The notes beneath the pieces were generated by a model. It was not told the DNA's origin. It was given only the letters and a program-made list of their open reading frames with translations, and ran no database searches. The translations under genes were made by a program, and so were the position numbers. Below, in pieces: positions 16,512-25,886 of a DNA stretch of 64,000 bases; position 1 is the stretch's first letter, and each line of letters opens with the position of its first letter. The DNA is from Chryseobacterium paludis (GTDB lineage: Bacteria; Bacteroidota; Bacteroidia; Flavobacteriales; Weeksellaceae), in contig NZ_CP099966.1 in assembly GCF_025403485.1 (NCBI RefSeq), forward strand, positions 4,772,501 to 4,836,500, read 5' to 3'.

Positions 16512-17048
16512 ATGAAATATTCAATCTTTTTTTTACTGATTTTACTAATGAGTTCCTGTGCTTCATATGTAGATATATCAACGAACAGTATACATAACGA
16601 CAGTATGATATTTGAGTATGGTAATAAAGAAAATAAGTTTGGGTATACAAGTAAGGTAAATGCTTCCACAGATCATGAAATATATTATACAACTAATTTT
16701 TCAATAATTTTACCCAAAGGGATAATAAATTGGACAATGAATAATAATAATTTTTTCTTTGAATATGATAATAAGCAAATCATATACATATATTCTGCTT
16801 ATAAAAATGAAGGAAATGAATCTGATAATTGGAAATTATCAGAAGTCGAGTTAGGTGAATTGAAAAATTATTTAAGCGATTACTGGGATAAGAGAGGGTA
16901 TAAAGAAAAATATCTATTGAAAGAGCACGTTGGAAGAATATCCAAAGTTTATACAAATGGGAAATATAAAATATTGCTTTATAATATAAAAAGTGAAAGA
17001 TTCTCTATATTTATTCAGAGCGCAAAAACATTTACTACAAATTTATAA
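16512..17048 (+). CDS. Hypothetical lipoprotein
   Basis: A 178-residue protein with a lipoprotein signal (MKYSIFFLLILLMSSCASYV, lipobox LMSSC). The mature part is rich in Asn, Tyr and Lys and looks beta-rich. The C-terminal half (LKNYLSDYWDKRGYKEKYLL, then VYTNGKYKILLYNIKSERF) resembles small lipoproteins often seen in this phylum, but no family is recognised. It stands alone, convergent with the antiporter gene; a bidirectional terminator separates them. Confidence 0.65.
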   Translation: MKYSIFFLLILLMSSCASYVDISTNSIHNDSMIFEYGNKENKFGYTSKVNASTDHEIYYTTNFSIILPKGIINWTMNNNNFFFEYDNKQIIYIYSAYKNEGNESDNWKLSEVELGELKNYLSDYWDKRGYKEKYLLKEHVGRISKVYTNGKYKILLYNIKSERFSIFIQSAKTFTTNL

Positions 17049-17118
17049 ATATTAAGAAACAATCTCGTTTTTAGAGCAATTCCTCTACGCCACTAAGCAG
17101 TCTATCATAACCAAACAA

Positions 17119-17148
17119 AAAAGACCAGCTTTCAAAAGCTGGTCTTTT
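17119..17148. terminator. Bidirectional terminator
   Basis: A 14-base perfect stem, AAAAGACCAGCTTT against its complement, with a two-base loop. It lies between the convergent lipoprotein and antiporter genes, and the A/T flanks serve both directions. Confidence 0.9.
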
Positions 17149-17185
17149 AATACCTGTATTCTCATACAGGTAACGATCAAACAAA

Positions 17186-19465
17186 TTATGGATTAGATAT
17201 AATAAGAGCTGAAGGAATATCGGATAACCAGATACTTTTGGTATCGATCAATCCTTTCCAGCTTTTACTGCTGATGAGCATAAGATCCTGGGAATTTAAA
17301 AATTCTTTTTCGATCTTTTTCTCGTTATATAAAGTGATGTGATTGGGTGCAACCTGTTCGATGCTTCTGATGAGTTCTTTCACTTCAATATTATTGCGGA
17401 TCTGTCCTGCGACATCCAGAATAATGATCTGTGAATTGTTATTGTTGATCAGTCTTTTAGCATATTCCAATAAATAGAAATCGCTAAGATTGAAGATCGG
17501 AACAAATACTTTATCAGCGCTTTTGAAATCTTTTTCTACAAGGACACCGACTGGAATGTTGGTCTTATCTAAAATCTGTAAAGTAAAATCGTCAAAAGGA
17601 GAGTTGTTGAAAATATAACCTTTTCCTTTTACGGTATTCAATAATTTTTCAGGGTTAATGATTTTCGTTGTGAAACCTAATAACCTGCCCAATAAACTTC
17701 CTTCATACATCGATTTCCCAAGCATGATCAGAAGAAGGTCATAATTGCCTTTGTTGGAGATGCTGGTAAGGTCATTTTCAATATCTGTAGAAGCTTTGAA
17801 AAGGGTAGTTACTTCCAATTTCAGGTCATGGGAGGTTTCTATGACATTCTTAAACTGTTCATTCTCATATTCATTGATCTCATAAGCGTGCATTTCTTCC
17901 ACCGGAGCGATATTCATTGCGGTAATACTTTTGTTACCATTCATTTTATTGGTGAAATCGTGGGCAAGCTTCAGTAAAGTACTTCCTGATTCAGGATTAT
18001 CGAAAGAGAGTAAAACACGATACTTGGAATCATTATGCTCCTGAGGTATTACTTCATCCTTTTTAGATTTAAAAACATAATTGATGAAATCCAATGCCGG
18101 ACCAGTCATAAAAGTGGTAAATAATGCCATAATGACTAGCATAGCGAAGATCTCAGGACCTAATACCCCAAGGTCATATCCAATGTTCAGGACGATTAAT
18201 TCCATCAATCCTCTGGTGTTCATTAATGCACCGATCGTTAAACTTTCCTTCCAGTTGATGCCAAGGAATTTAGCGGCCAATGCACTTCCTGCAAACTTAC
18301 CGGCAACGGCAATCAGAATAATAAATCCTGCAGTCATCCAAAGGTGACCATCGTTTAATAATCCTATTTGCGTACGAAGTCCCGTAAATACAAAGAATAA
18401 AGGCAGTAAAAGAACCAAAGCAACATCTTCTACTTTATCGATAAACATCGTACGGAATTTAGCATTTTCAGGCATGATCGCTCCCGCCATAAATGCTCCG
18501 AATAAAGCATGGATTCCAATAACTTCCGTCACATAGGCAGAAAGGATAAGGGTTAAAAAGAAGATGGCAACCATCGGCTTATTGATGGTGTTTTTACCAG
18601 CCTGTAAATCTCCTATCCTTTTAAGGAAAGGTCTTACGATTTTGATCATGAAAAATACATATCCGATCGCCATTAAGATCACATAGATGGAACTGGCAAA
18701 AGAACCAGCTTTTACAATAGCGATCACTGCGGCAAGGATACACCATGCGGTAATATCATCGGCTGCAGCACAGGTAATAACGATGGTTCCCAGTTTTGTT
18801 TTCTGAAGGTTTCTCTCCTGAACGATCCTTGCCAATACCGGAAAGGCCGTTATACTCATCGAAATAGCAATGAATAAGGCAAAAGAGGTAAACTGAATAC
18901 CATCCGGAGCGAACTCCTGATAGATATAATAGGAAAGACCGATACCCAATGCAAACGGAATAATGATACTTGCATGACTGATCACAACAGCATCATGAGC
19001 CTTTTTTCTCAGAACGCTAAGGTCAAGTTCCATTCCAACGATATACATAAACAGGATCAATCCGATCTGACTTAAAAACTGTAAGTTACCCAATGATTCT
19101 TTTGGGAAAAGGAAACCTGAAAAATCAGGAAAATACATTCCCAGTAATGAGGGGCCTAAAACAATACCTGCAATCATTTCTCCGATTACGGTAGGTTGTT
19201 TTATTTTCATACAGATCCATCCGAATAATCTGGCTACCAGGATAATGGTAACGATCTGAGCCAGCAGAAGGGCTAATGGATGATGAAGATTTGTTTTAAA
19301 GGCTTCTACAAAGTTATCCCAGGTAGATCCTGTATTGGTTTTTACAACAAGGTTTTCTTTTACCTCCAATGTCTGTCCTTCAATAATGAAGTAGTACATC
19401 AGGCAAGAGAAAACAGCAATCGTGGTTGCATAAAAAATTATATTTCTGTATTTCCCCCAATTCAT
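17186..19465 (-). CDS. CPA2-family cation:proton antiporter with C-terminal Usp-like region
   Basis: A 759-residue inner-membrane protein. After one N-terminal membrane segment, residues 60-460 hold about 12 segments of the Na+/H+ exchanger fold (KIKQPTVIGEMIAGIVLGPS, ISMSITAFPVLARIV, CAAADDITAWCILA, LMNTRGLMELIVLNIGYD). The ADD-type acidic pair and TRG motif fit the CPA2 family. Residues 480-759 are soluble and look like one or two universal-stress-protein-like domains (KYRVLLSFDNPESGSTLLK, LLIMLGKSMYEGSLLGRL), probably regulatory. It exchanges H+ for Na+ or K+, serving pH or ion balance. It is a single gene divergent from nothing nearby. Confidence 0.85.
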   Translation of the reverse strand: MNWGKYRNIIFYATTIAVFSCLMYYFIIEGQTLEVKENLVVKTNTGSTWDNFVEAFKTNLHHPLALLLAQIVTIILVARLFGWICMKIKQPTVIGEMIAGIVLGPSLLGMYFPDFSGFLFPKESLGNLQFLSQIGLILFMYIVGMELDLSVLRKKAHDAVVISHASIIIPFALGIGLSYYIYQEFAPDGIQFTSFALFIAISMSITAFPVLARIVQERNLQKTKLGTIVITCAAADDITAWCILAAVIAIVKAGSFASSIYVILMAIGYVFFMIKIVRPFLKRIGDLQAGKNTINKPMVAIFFLTLILSAYVTEVIGIHALFGAFMAGAIMPENAKFRTMFIDKVEDVALVLLLPLFFVFTGLRTQIGLLNDGHLWMTAGFIILIAVAGKFAGSALAAKFLGINWKESLTIGALMNTRGLMELIVLNIGYDLGVLGPEIFAMLVIMALFTTFMTGPALDFINYVFKSKKDEVIPQEHNDSKYRVLLSFDNPESGSTLLKLAHDFTNKMNGNKSITAMNIAPVEEMHAYEINEYENEQFKNVIETSHDLKLEVTTLFKASTDIENDLTSISNKGNYDLLLIMLGKSMYEGSLLGRLLGFTTKIINPEKLLNTVKGKGYIFNNSPFDDFTLQILDKTNIPVGVLVEKDFKSADKVFVPIFNLSDFYLLEYAKRLINNNNSQIIILDVAGQIRNNIEVKELIRSIEQVAPNHITLYNEKKIEKEFLNSQDLMLISSKSWKGLIDTKSIWLSDIPSALIISNP

Positions 19466-19564
19466 AGTACCGTTATTTTAGTGTAAATTTCTAAAGAATA
19501 TATGGATAGTAGATATTTTTTTTCGCAAAATGTAATAAATGCCATAAATAATGTAATGAAAAAT

Positions 19565-19954
19565 CTATTTTAAAGAATATCCTAAGCCAATACCCATTTT
19601 CCAGCTTCCATTTTGTGTGGAGGTCTTGGTGTTATAATACACAGGAATCTGAAGGGCTATTTTTTTATAGACAAAGGTAAGACCTGCTCCAAGATTGGGA
19701 GTGATCAAATTGTTTTTTGTGCCTTCTGACTTGTCTTCTTTTATTCTCAGGGATGGAAGCATTCCCAGGATAAATTTTGTGTTGCGCCAGGTAACATTGA
19801 TATTAGGCCCTGTAAAGTTGATGAATGCCCCATGATCTACATATCCTGCTACTGCCACTCCGTCAAAAAATGCTGCTTTAACTTTAGGAGCAGATTCCTG
19901 AGAAAAGCAAAAGCCGGATATGAGAATTCCACATGCATAAAGAAGTCTTTTCAT
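19565..19954 (-). CDS. Small secreted, probably outer-membrane protein
   Basis: About 129 residues with a signal peptide (MKRLLYACGILISGFCFSQE); an ATG two codons upstream is less likely. The mature part has alternating strands (GVAVAGYVDHGAFINFTGPN, FILGMLPSLRI, AGLTFVYKKIALQIPVYYN) and ends in GIGLGYSLK, an aromatic-ended last strand typical of outer-membrane beta proteins. It is too short for a large barrel. Function is unknown. It is widely conserved in related genomes as far as I recall, but I cannot confirm this. Confidence 0.6.
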   Translation of the reverse strand: MKRLLYACGILISGFCFSQESAPKVKAAFFDGVAVAGYVDHGAFINFTGPNINVTWRNTKFILGMLPSLRIKEDKSEGTKNNLITPNLGAGLTFVYKKIALQIPVYYNTKTSTQNGSWKMGIGLGYSLK

Positions 19955-20062
19955 TATCAAATCATTTAATCAGATGCAAAAATACATCGACAAAACGTTT
20001 TAAATAGGGACTTGTAATGAAACGGCTGAATTCTGCAGTGAAAACCAAATTCTTTGAAAGAT

Positions 20063-20773
20063 CTACTTTCCAAACATTTCCATTAAAGAATTTTTGTAGG
20101 TATCTCCAATTTGCAGTTTAAGGAAATTATCGTCTTCTGTTTGCATCGTTGTAATAATTTCGTTGGTTGAAAATACTTTTATGGCAGACAGTGCAATGAT
20201 CTCTTTTTTGTTGACCTGGGCAAAACCTTTAGCGGGAAGCATTTCCAAAAGATTTTTGAAATTAAGGTTTTTCAAAACGATATTCGTACCGTCATTGAGG
20301 ACAATATCCTTATCACGGCTGTCAATCTCGGACGTTTTGATATAAGCGATCTGTTCCGTGAAAATAATGGTTTTCCCAATATTGGTATTCCACTCGATAA
20401 AGTCTTTTTTCTGTGGAGCAGCAACCAGCTCTTTTGCTTTTTCAAAAGCTTGTATCAGTCTTTCTTTTTTGATCGGTTTCCGTACGTAGTCCACCACATT
20501 AAGGTCAAAGGCTTCAGCAGCATATTCCTTATAGGCAGTGGTAAAAATGATTTTTTTTGAATCAGAGATGAGTTCCGCTACCTGAAGACCTGTCATTCCA
20601 GGCATTTCAATATCTAAGATGCAAACATTGCAATCGATGGAGTTGATTTCACTGAGAAAGATCTTAGGGTCGTTGAACGCCTTTACGACCTCTACATTAT
20701 CGATCTGTTCGCATAGAAGTTTTAAATAACTTATTGCCAGCAATTCATCATCAAGAATAACGCATTTTATCAT
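20063..20773 (-). CDS. LytTR-type response regulator
   Basis: A 236-residue regulator. Residues 1-120 are a receiver domain: acidic pair D8-D9 (VILDDE), phosphoacceptor D54 (CILDIEMPG), Thr of IIFTTAY, and K99 in DYVRKP. Residues 135-236 are a LytTR DNA-binding domain (YIKTSEIDSRDKDIVLNDG, LPAKGFAQVNKKEIIALSAI). Its start overlaps the end of the upstream sensor kinase by 23 bases, so the pair is co-translated. Likely targets are envelope or surface genes, as for other LytTR systems, but none can be read here. Confidence 0.9.
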   Translation of the reverse strand: MIKCVILDDELLAISYLKLLCEQIDNVEVVKAFNDPKIFLSEINSIDCNVCILDIEMPGMTGLQVAELISDSKKIIFTTAYKEYAAEAFDLNVVDYVRKPIKKERLIQAFEKAKELVAAPQKKDFIEWNTNIGKTIIFTEQIAYIKTSEIDSRDKDIVLNDGTNIVLKNLNFKNLLEMLPAKGFAQVNKKEIIALSAIKVFSTNEIITTMQTEDDNFLKLQIGDTYKNSLMEMFGK

Positions 20774-21521
20774 AGAATTCTCCTAAATTGATTTGTAATT
20801 CTGCGGTGAAGATACCGTTTTTTGAACTTTTATGAAGCTGATAGTGGGTATTGTAAATCATTTTCAATCTCTGATCTAAAGACTGACTTCCAAAACCGCT
20901 TTTTTCTTTTTCTAAAACCGTTTTCAGGGAAGCTTTATTGCTTACCTTCATTGTATAGATGCCATCTTGAAGCTCCAACTGAATGGATATAAATGAATCC
21001 TGAGCTAAGAAATCGGTGTGTTTAAAAGCGTTTTCAATAAGATCAACAGAAATGAGCGGGGCAAAAACCTTCTCCTCAAAAATACGATCCGATTTATCGA
21101 TTTTAGATTTGATTCTAAAGTCAAAAAGAGGGTTGATCTTGATCTTATTGATTTCAATAAGGCTCAATGCAAAAGTGAGCTCTTCCTTCGGGCTTACAAA
21201 TTTGTTGTTGCTTTCATATAAAATATAATCCAGAACGTTCGCCAACTTGTCCAGAGACATGTAGGTCTGATAGGCATGTGACTGAACTGAATTAAGGATG
21301 TTTTTAAACAGGTGCGGATTAAGCTTGGTACCGATATGTTCCAGCTGAACCTCATTCAACCGTTGTTCGATTAATTTATTGGTTTCAGAAAGTTTGGTAT
21401 TCCGCTGTTTGTATTTTTTATTCTGACCAAACAGATAAATGCTTACCGTAAGAAAAAAGAAAATGGCAAAAACTCCAATGAATATCAGATAATCATGAAT
21501 CATATAGTAGTTGCCGTCCAT
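20751..21521 (-). CDS. LytS-like sensor histidine kinase
   Basis: A 256-residue kinase with one membrane segment (residues 10-30, YLIFIGVFAIFFFLTVSIYL). A short coiled linker leads to a His_kinase domain (PF06580) with the phosphoacceptor motif LNPHLFKNILNSVQ, then an HATPase region with the N box (DLIENAFKHTDF) and G box (KSGFGSQSLDQRLKMIY). There is no separate sensor domain. It overlaps the LytTR regulator gene and surely partners it. Small kinases of this kind with nearly no sensor region are common in Flavobacteriia. Confidence 0.88.
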   Translation of the reverse strand: MDGNYYMIHDYLIFIGVFAIFFFLTVSIYLFGQNKKYKQRNTKLSETNKLIEQRLNEVQLEHIGTKLNPHLFKNILNSVQSHAYQTYMSLDKLANVLDYILYESNNKFVSPKEELTFALSLIEINKIKINPLFDFRIKSKIDKSDRIFEEKVFAPLISVDLIENAFKHTDFLAQDSFISIQLELQDGIYTMKVSNKASLKTVLEKEKSGFGSQSLDQRLKMIYNTHYQLHKSSKNGIFTAELQINLGEFYDKMRYS

Positions 21522-21546
21522 TACCGTTTTCTTTGAATATAATTGT

Positions 21547-21918
21547 TTATTTCAATTTTTTCAGGCCGTTCAACATAAGGGTTTCCTCACATTTTTCGTA
21601 CTCTATTTCGTAGGTAGGATTCGTTTCAGGATAAACCAAAATATAGCTCGGACAAGGTTTCTTCTGAGCGTGGCTTCTATCAAAATCCACCTTTCCTTTA
21701 GTGATGATGCTGTCTTTTAAAAACTTTTCATCAATCTTATAGGTTTTCATTTCAGTGGTGAAACTTTCAGAATACTTAAAATCCTTTGAAAGTGATTCAG
21801 CGATCACACGGCTGTTGGGTAGATAACCTGTACAGCTTGCGCCTTTCTTGTTTAAAATAAAAAATACAATGATAAGCCCCGGAATAAGGCCTACTAAATA
21901 GAACTTCAGTTTTTTCAT
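21547..21918 (-). CDS. DUF4258-like membrane-anchored protein
   Basis: A 123-residue protein with an N-terminal membrane anchor (MKKLKFYLVGLIPGLIIVFF followed by ILNKKG). The next stretch, CTGYLPNSRVIAESLSKDF, matches the YLPNxRV signature that I associate with DUF4258 proteins in Flavobacteriia. The rest is a small alpha/beta domain with a paired Cys (C at KKPCPSY and YEKCEET). The function is not known. Its start abuts the alanine dehydrogenase stop (they share base 21918), so the two are co-transcribed. Confidence 0.6.
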   Translation of the reverse strand: MKKLKFYLVGLIPGLIIVFFILNKKGASCTGYLPNSRVIAESLSKDFKYSESFTTEMKTYKIDEKFLKDSIITKGKVDFDRSHAQKKPCPSYILVYPETNPTYEIEYEKCEETLMLNGLKKLK

Positions 21919-23111
21919 TAGAAAATTAAAAGATTGATATCATGATAAGTAAGTCCGAAACGGTCGCAGATAATTTTTTTGGTATGTCTTCCTTTATACA
22001 TATAAAGACTCTGCTTCATTTCATTTTTGCGGATCAGCATGTTTTCGAAACCACCTTCTTCGTCGTAATTTAAAATATAAGACAGGAAGAAATTAGAAAT
22101 AGCCTTTGTCGTTGTTCTGGGCATTTTTGAAGTCAGGTTAGGAAGTCCGCAATGGATAACACCATGTTTGATAATATAAGGCTCTTCCATAGTAGTAAGC
22201 TCTGATGTCTCGATTACTTTACCATTATCAATCGTAATATCAATGATCACACTCCCTTTTTTCATTTTCATCACCATATCTTCGGTAACGATAGGCTGCA
22301 TATTTAATCTTGGAAGCGCTCCGATCACAACATCGGCACGTCTTAATGCTTTGCCAAGTTCTTTAGGATCGATAATAGAGGTCGGAACTCTGCTGTCAAC
22401 TATCGTGTGAAGTCTTCGTAATTTTGAAAGTGAGTTGTCAAAAACCCTTACACTTGCTCCAAGTCCGATGGCAGCTTTTGTAGCAAACTCACCTACGATT
22501 CCTGCACCGAGAATAAGAACCTCTGAAGGTCGCACCCCAGTAATTCCACCTAACATTAATCCATTGGACAATGCCAGTAATTCTGAAGCATATAATATAG
22601 AAACAGTTCCGGCAATTTCACCTACCAATCGTACCAAAGCAAGCTGTTTATATTCATCAATGATAAACTCGAAAGCTATAGCATTGATTTTTTTCTCAGC
22701 CAGTTTTAAGAAATATTCTTTTTCTCTTAAATTGATCTGAAGAGCAGAAACCAGATAGGTATTAGGCTTCATAAAATCAATTTCCTCCTCTGTAGGTGGA
22801 TTGATTTTTAAAATTAAATCCTGTCCGAAAGCTTCTTTAGGATCCGTAGTGATCTTTGCCCCTGATTCAGAATACTGTAAATCTGTAAAAAAAGAACCTT
22901 CTCCGGCTCCGGCCTCAATGATGATCTCATGACCGTGATCTACCAATACCTGTACTGCATCTGGTGTTATACAGGTTCTTCTTTCGTGAAGACACGTTTC
23001 TTTAGGAATACCAATGCTAAATTGTTTGCCCTTTTTTATAACTTCCAATTTTTCCTCTTTCGGCATTAATTCTTCTTCAGTAAAAGGAGTGAAAATATTT
23101 GTAGTACTCAT
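21918..23111 (-). CDS. ald: Alanine dehydrogenase
   Basis: A 397-residue enzyme interconverting L-alanine and pyruvate with NAD. Residues 30-170 are the AlaDh/PNT N-terminal domain (FSIGIPKETCLHERRTCITP, DHGHEIIIEAGAGEGSFF). Residues 180-340 are the Rossmann domain, with ILGAGIVGEFATKAAIGLGA as nucleotide-binding loop and VVIGALPRLN, VIIDITIDNG further on. The 30-residue N-terminal extension is longer than in classical Ald but is usual for Bacteroidetes members. It shares its operon with the DUF4258-like gene downstream. Confidence 0.88.
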   Translation of the reverse strand: MSTTNIFTPFTEEELMPKEEKLEVIKKGKQFSIGIPKETCLHERRTCITPDAVQVLVDHGHEIIIEAGAGEGSFFTDLQYSESGAKITTDPKEAFGQDLILKINPPTEEEIDFMKPNTYLVSALQINLREKEYFLKLAEKKINAIAFEFIIDEYKQLALVRLVGEIAGTVSILYASELLALSNGLMLGGITGVRPSEVLILGAGIVGEFATKAAIGLGASVRVFDNSLSKLRRLHTIVDSRVPTSIIDPKELGKALRRADVVIGALPRLNMQPIVTEDMVMKMKKGSVIIDITIDNGKVIETSELTTMEEPYIIKHGVIHCGLPNLTSKMPRTTTKAISNFFLSYILNYDEEGGFENMLIRKNEMKQSLYMYKGRHTKKIICDRFGLTYHDINLLIF

Positions 23112-23181
23112 TCTTTACATTAATTATGTCTTACAGATAATTGTTTTACAATGAAATTTAGTAAGCAAAGATACATAATAT

Positions 23182-23589
23182 TTACTCGAATGTAATTTCT
23201 CTGTTTTCTCCGGTATTCAGAATGCTCATACTATGATATTTTAAACCATACAGCTCTTCTTCATACACTTCAGGCCATTCTATAATACATAAAAAAGCAT
23301 TGTCAAGATATTCTTCAATACCAATATCGTAAACCTCTTCAATATTTTTTAACCGGTAAAGATCGAAGTGATATACCTTACCTTTCGGTGTATTGTATTC
23401 ATTGACGATAGAGTAAGTAGGGGAGTTAACCTCATCCTTACTTCCCAGGTTTTTAAGCAAAAACTGGGTGAACGTTGTTTTTCCGGCTCCCAGATTTCCT
23501 TTTAAAAGAAAGATGTTATGCTGCAACTGAGGGACGATCTTCTCGACAATGCCCTGCCAGTCTTCGAGACTTTTTATATGAAATTCCAT
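23182..23589 (-). CDS. tsaE: tRNA threonylcarbamoyladenosine biosynthesis ATPase TsaE
   Basis: A 135-residue P-loop ATPase needed for t6A37 modification of ANN-decoding tRNAs. Walker A is LKGNLGAGKTTFTQFLL; NSPTYSIVNEY, VYHFDLYRL and CIIEWPEVY are the other family signatures. The ATG at 23589 is preferred over one six codons upstream because it opens the conserved MEFHIKSLEDW sequence. Length fits the family. Confidence 0.9.
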   Translation of the reverse strand: MEFHIKSLEDWQGIVEKIVPQLQHNIFLLKGNLGAGKTTFTQFLLKNLGSKDEVNSPTYSIVNEYNTPKGKVYHFDLYRLKNIEEVYDIGIEEYLDNAFLCIIEWPEVYEEELYGLKYHSMSILNTGENREITFE

Positions 23590-23784
23590 GAAAGTAATTT
23601 GTTGCAAAAATAGGAATTTTTGGATTGTTTAGATGTGATAGAATGAGAGCGTTTTAAGGTTTGAAAGCAGTGGATAATAATGGAAAGTTAATGACAGGGT
23701 TTAAAGATTGAATTTCGATTAAACTAAGTCTAACATCTAACTTCTGATACCTAACATCTACTTAAATTTCCTTATTTTTACATC
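23590..23784. other. Intergenic stretch with short degenerate repeats
   Basis: The divergent gap between tsaE and dnaG contains CTAACATCTA at 23731-23740, again as CTAACATCT at 23752-23760, with ACTTCTGATA between them. A TATTTTTA box lies directly before the dnaG start. No RNA gene is seen. Confidence 0.45.
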
Positions 23785-25767
23785 ATGATTTCCAAACAGA
23801 CCATAGATAAGATATTCTCCACAATCAGGGTAGAAGAGATTGTAGGAGAATATGTGCAGTTGAAGAGGGCAGGGTCGAATTACAAGGGGCTCAGTCCCTT
23901 TCATGAAGAAAAATCTCCCAGTTTTGTTGTTTCTCCCAGTAAGCAGATCTGGAAAGATTTCTCAACCGGAAAAGGAGGAACTGCGATTTCTTTCCTTATG
24001 GAAATCGAAAACTTTACCTATCCTGAAGCACTTCGCCATGCAGCAAAGAAATATGGAATTGAAATTGAAGAAGATCAGCGGGAGTTTTCTGAAGAAGCTA
24101 AAAATGCACAGTCTGAAAGAGACCTGCTGTATAAAATTCATGAAGTTGCGAATGATTATTTTCAGAATTTTCTTTGGGAAGCTGAAGAAGGTAAATCAAT
24201 TGGTTTTGCCTATTTTAAAGAGCGTGAGCTAAAGGATGATATCATCAAGAAATTCCAGCTTGGATATTCTCCGGAACAGAAAAATGCTTTTACAGCGTAT
24301 GCTTTAGAAAAAGGATATGCTAAAGATATTTTAGAGAAATCAGGACTTTCAATTTTCCCGGAAAATGCTCCGAATGGTATTGACCGCTTTCGTGAAAGAG
24401 TAATTTTTCCTATTCATAGTTTTTCAGGCCGGGTACTGGGTTTTGGAGCAAGAATTCTTAAGAATAATGTTAAAACAGCCAAGTACCTCAACTCTCCGGA
24501 AACCGAGATCTATCACAAATCAAATGTTCTTTATGGTTTAAATCAAAGTAAACAGGCGATTTCCAGAAAAAACATCTGTCTTCTGGTAGAAGGATATATG
24601 GACGTGATCTCACTTCATATGTCGGGGATTGAAAATGTCGTGGCAAGCTCAGGAACTTCTTTGACGACAGAGCAGATCAAACTCATCAAAAGGCTTACAG
24701 AAAATGTAACCATCCTTTTCGACGGAGATAACGCAGGGATTAAAGCCAGTTTCCGAAGCATCGATATGTTGCTTACGGAAGGAATGAATATTCGTGTATT
24801 GTTATTCCCGGAAGGGGATGACCCCGATTCTTTTGCCAGAAAGCATCCGCAGGATTATGTGGAAAAGTTCATCGAGAATGAAGCGATGGATTTTATTGAT
24901 TTTAAAGCTGAAATACTTTTAAAAGAAGCAGGAAACGATCCCATTAAAAAGGCTGAAGCAATCAGGAATATTGTAAAATCAGTAGGATTTGTTCAGAATG
25001 CTCTTAAAAGAGAAGTTTATTTAAAAGAGGTTTCCAATAAGTTCGGACTTTCTGAACAGAGTTTATTTAATGAGCTGGATGTTCAGCGTCAGATCACTCA
25101 GAATCAAACCCAGCACGTTCAGCAACAGAAGGAACATACTCCCATAAAGATGGATCTTGTGCCTCTTGATGAAGACAAAGGTGATCCCTTTTTATATGAT
25201 GTCCTGTTTATGGAAAGTAAACTTGTTGATCATATGCTGATGTTTGGCGATATTGTTTTAAAACGAACTGATGACAAGGATCAGGAGTACCAGATTACAG
25301 TGATTGAAGAGATTCTTCATCATTTTGAGGAAGAACAATATGAGTTTTTAGTGAAGGGAAATGAAATCATCATTAATCAGGTAAGAGAGGGGATTCAGCA
25401 GGATGAGCTTAGAAGTGGAAACTTTTTTGTAACTTTTATGAACGAAGAAATTACGGCTAAGGTTGTAGATGCATTGATTCCTTTAGATGAGCTTGAAGAT
25501 TGGGCCTCCAGAAATATTTTTCCACCCAATTATGGTGATAAAGTGGCAGAGCAGATCAAAGGAGACGTATTATTACATAAATACAGATATATCGATTATC
25601 TGATCAAAGAAACAGCAAAGGAACTTGATCAGCATAGTGGTACTGATGAAGAGAAATATTTTGAGTTGATTAAAAAGATCACCTTACTGAAACAGGCTTC
25701 AATGAAACTCAGCGATATGATCGAATATTCACCTATTAAAGGTATTTATAGAGACCGAAAGAAGTAA
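23785..25767 (+). CDS. dnaG: DNA primase
   Basis: A 660-residue replicative primase. The N-terminal CHC2-type domain (YKGLSPFHEEKSPSFVVSPS, then WKDFSTGKGG) lacks three of the four zinc ligands: S37, D58 and T61 stand where Cys is usual, and only H40 remains. The catalytic core follows (GFGARILKNNVKTAKYLNSP), with the TOPRIM domain LLVEGYMDVISLHMSG and LFDGDNAGIKASFRS carrying the metal-binding acids. The C-terminal 180 residues are the helicase-interaction region. Loss of the zinc ligands seems usual for Flavobacteriia in my recollection. It stands alone and is followed by clpP. Confidence 0.95.
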   Translation: MISKQTIDKIFSTIRVEEIVGEYVQLKRAGSNYKGLSPFHEEKSPSFVVSPSKQIWKDFSTGKGGTAISFLMEIENFTYPEALRHAAKKYGIEIEEDQREFSEEAKNAQSERDLLYKIHEVANDYFQNFLWEAEEGKSIGFAYFKERELKDDIIKKFQLGYSPEQKNAFTAYALEKGYAKDILEKSGLSIFPENAPNGIDRFRERVIFPIHSFSGRVLGFGARILKNNVKTAKYLNSPETEIYHKSNVLYGLNQSKQAISRKNICLLVEGYMDVISLHMSGIENVVASSGTSLTTEQIKLIKRLTENVTILFDGDNAGIKASFRSIDMLLTEGMNIRVLLFPEGDDPDSFARKHPQDYVEKFIENEAMDFIDFKAEILLKEAGNDPIKKAEAIRNIVKSVGFVQNALKREVYLKEVSNKFGLSEQSLFNELDVQRQITQNQTQHVQQQKEHTPIKMDLVPLDEDKGDPFLYDVLFMESKLVDHMLMFGDIVLKRTDDKDQEYQITVIEEILHHFEEEQYEFLVKGNEIIINQVREGIQQDELRSGNFFVTFMNEEITAKVVDALIPLDELEDWASRNIFPPNYGDKVAEQIKGDVLLHKYRYIDYLIKETAKELDQHSGTDEEKYFELIKKITLLKQASMKLSDMIEYSPIKGIYRDRKK

Positions 25768-25886
25768 TATTCAGACAAACTGTAGATGGATAGATGAGGT
25801 ATTCCTGACAAAAAGTCCTATAAAATTTTAGGAATAAAAGTTGTAATTTAAACTTTAGAAAAATTTAAAATAATACCAATAGAAAT

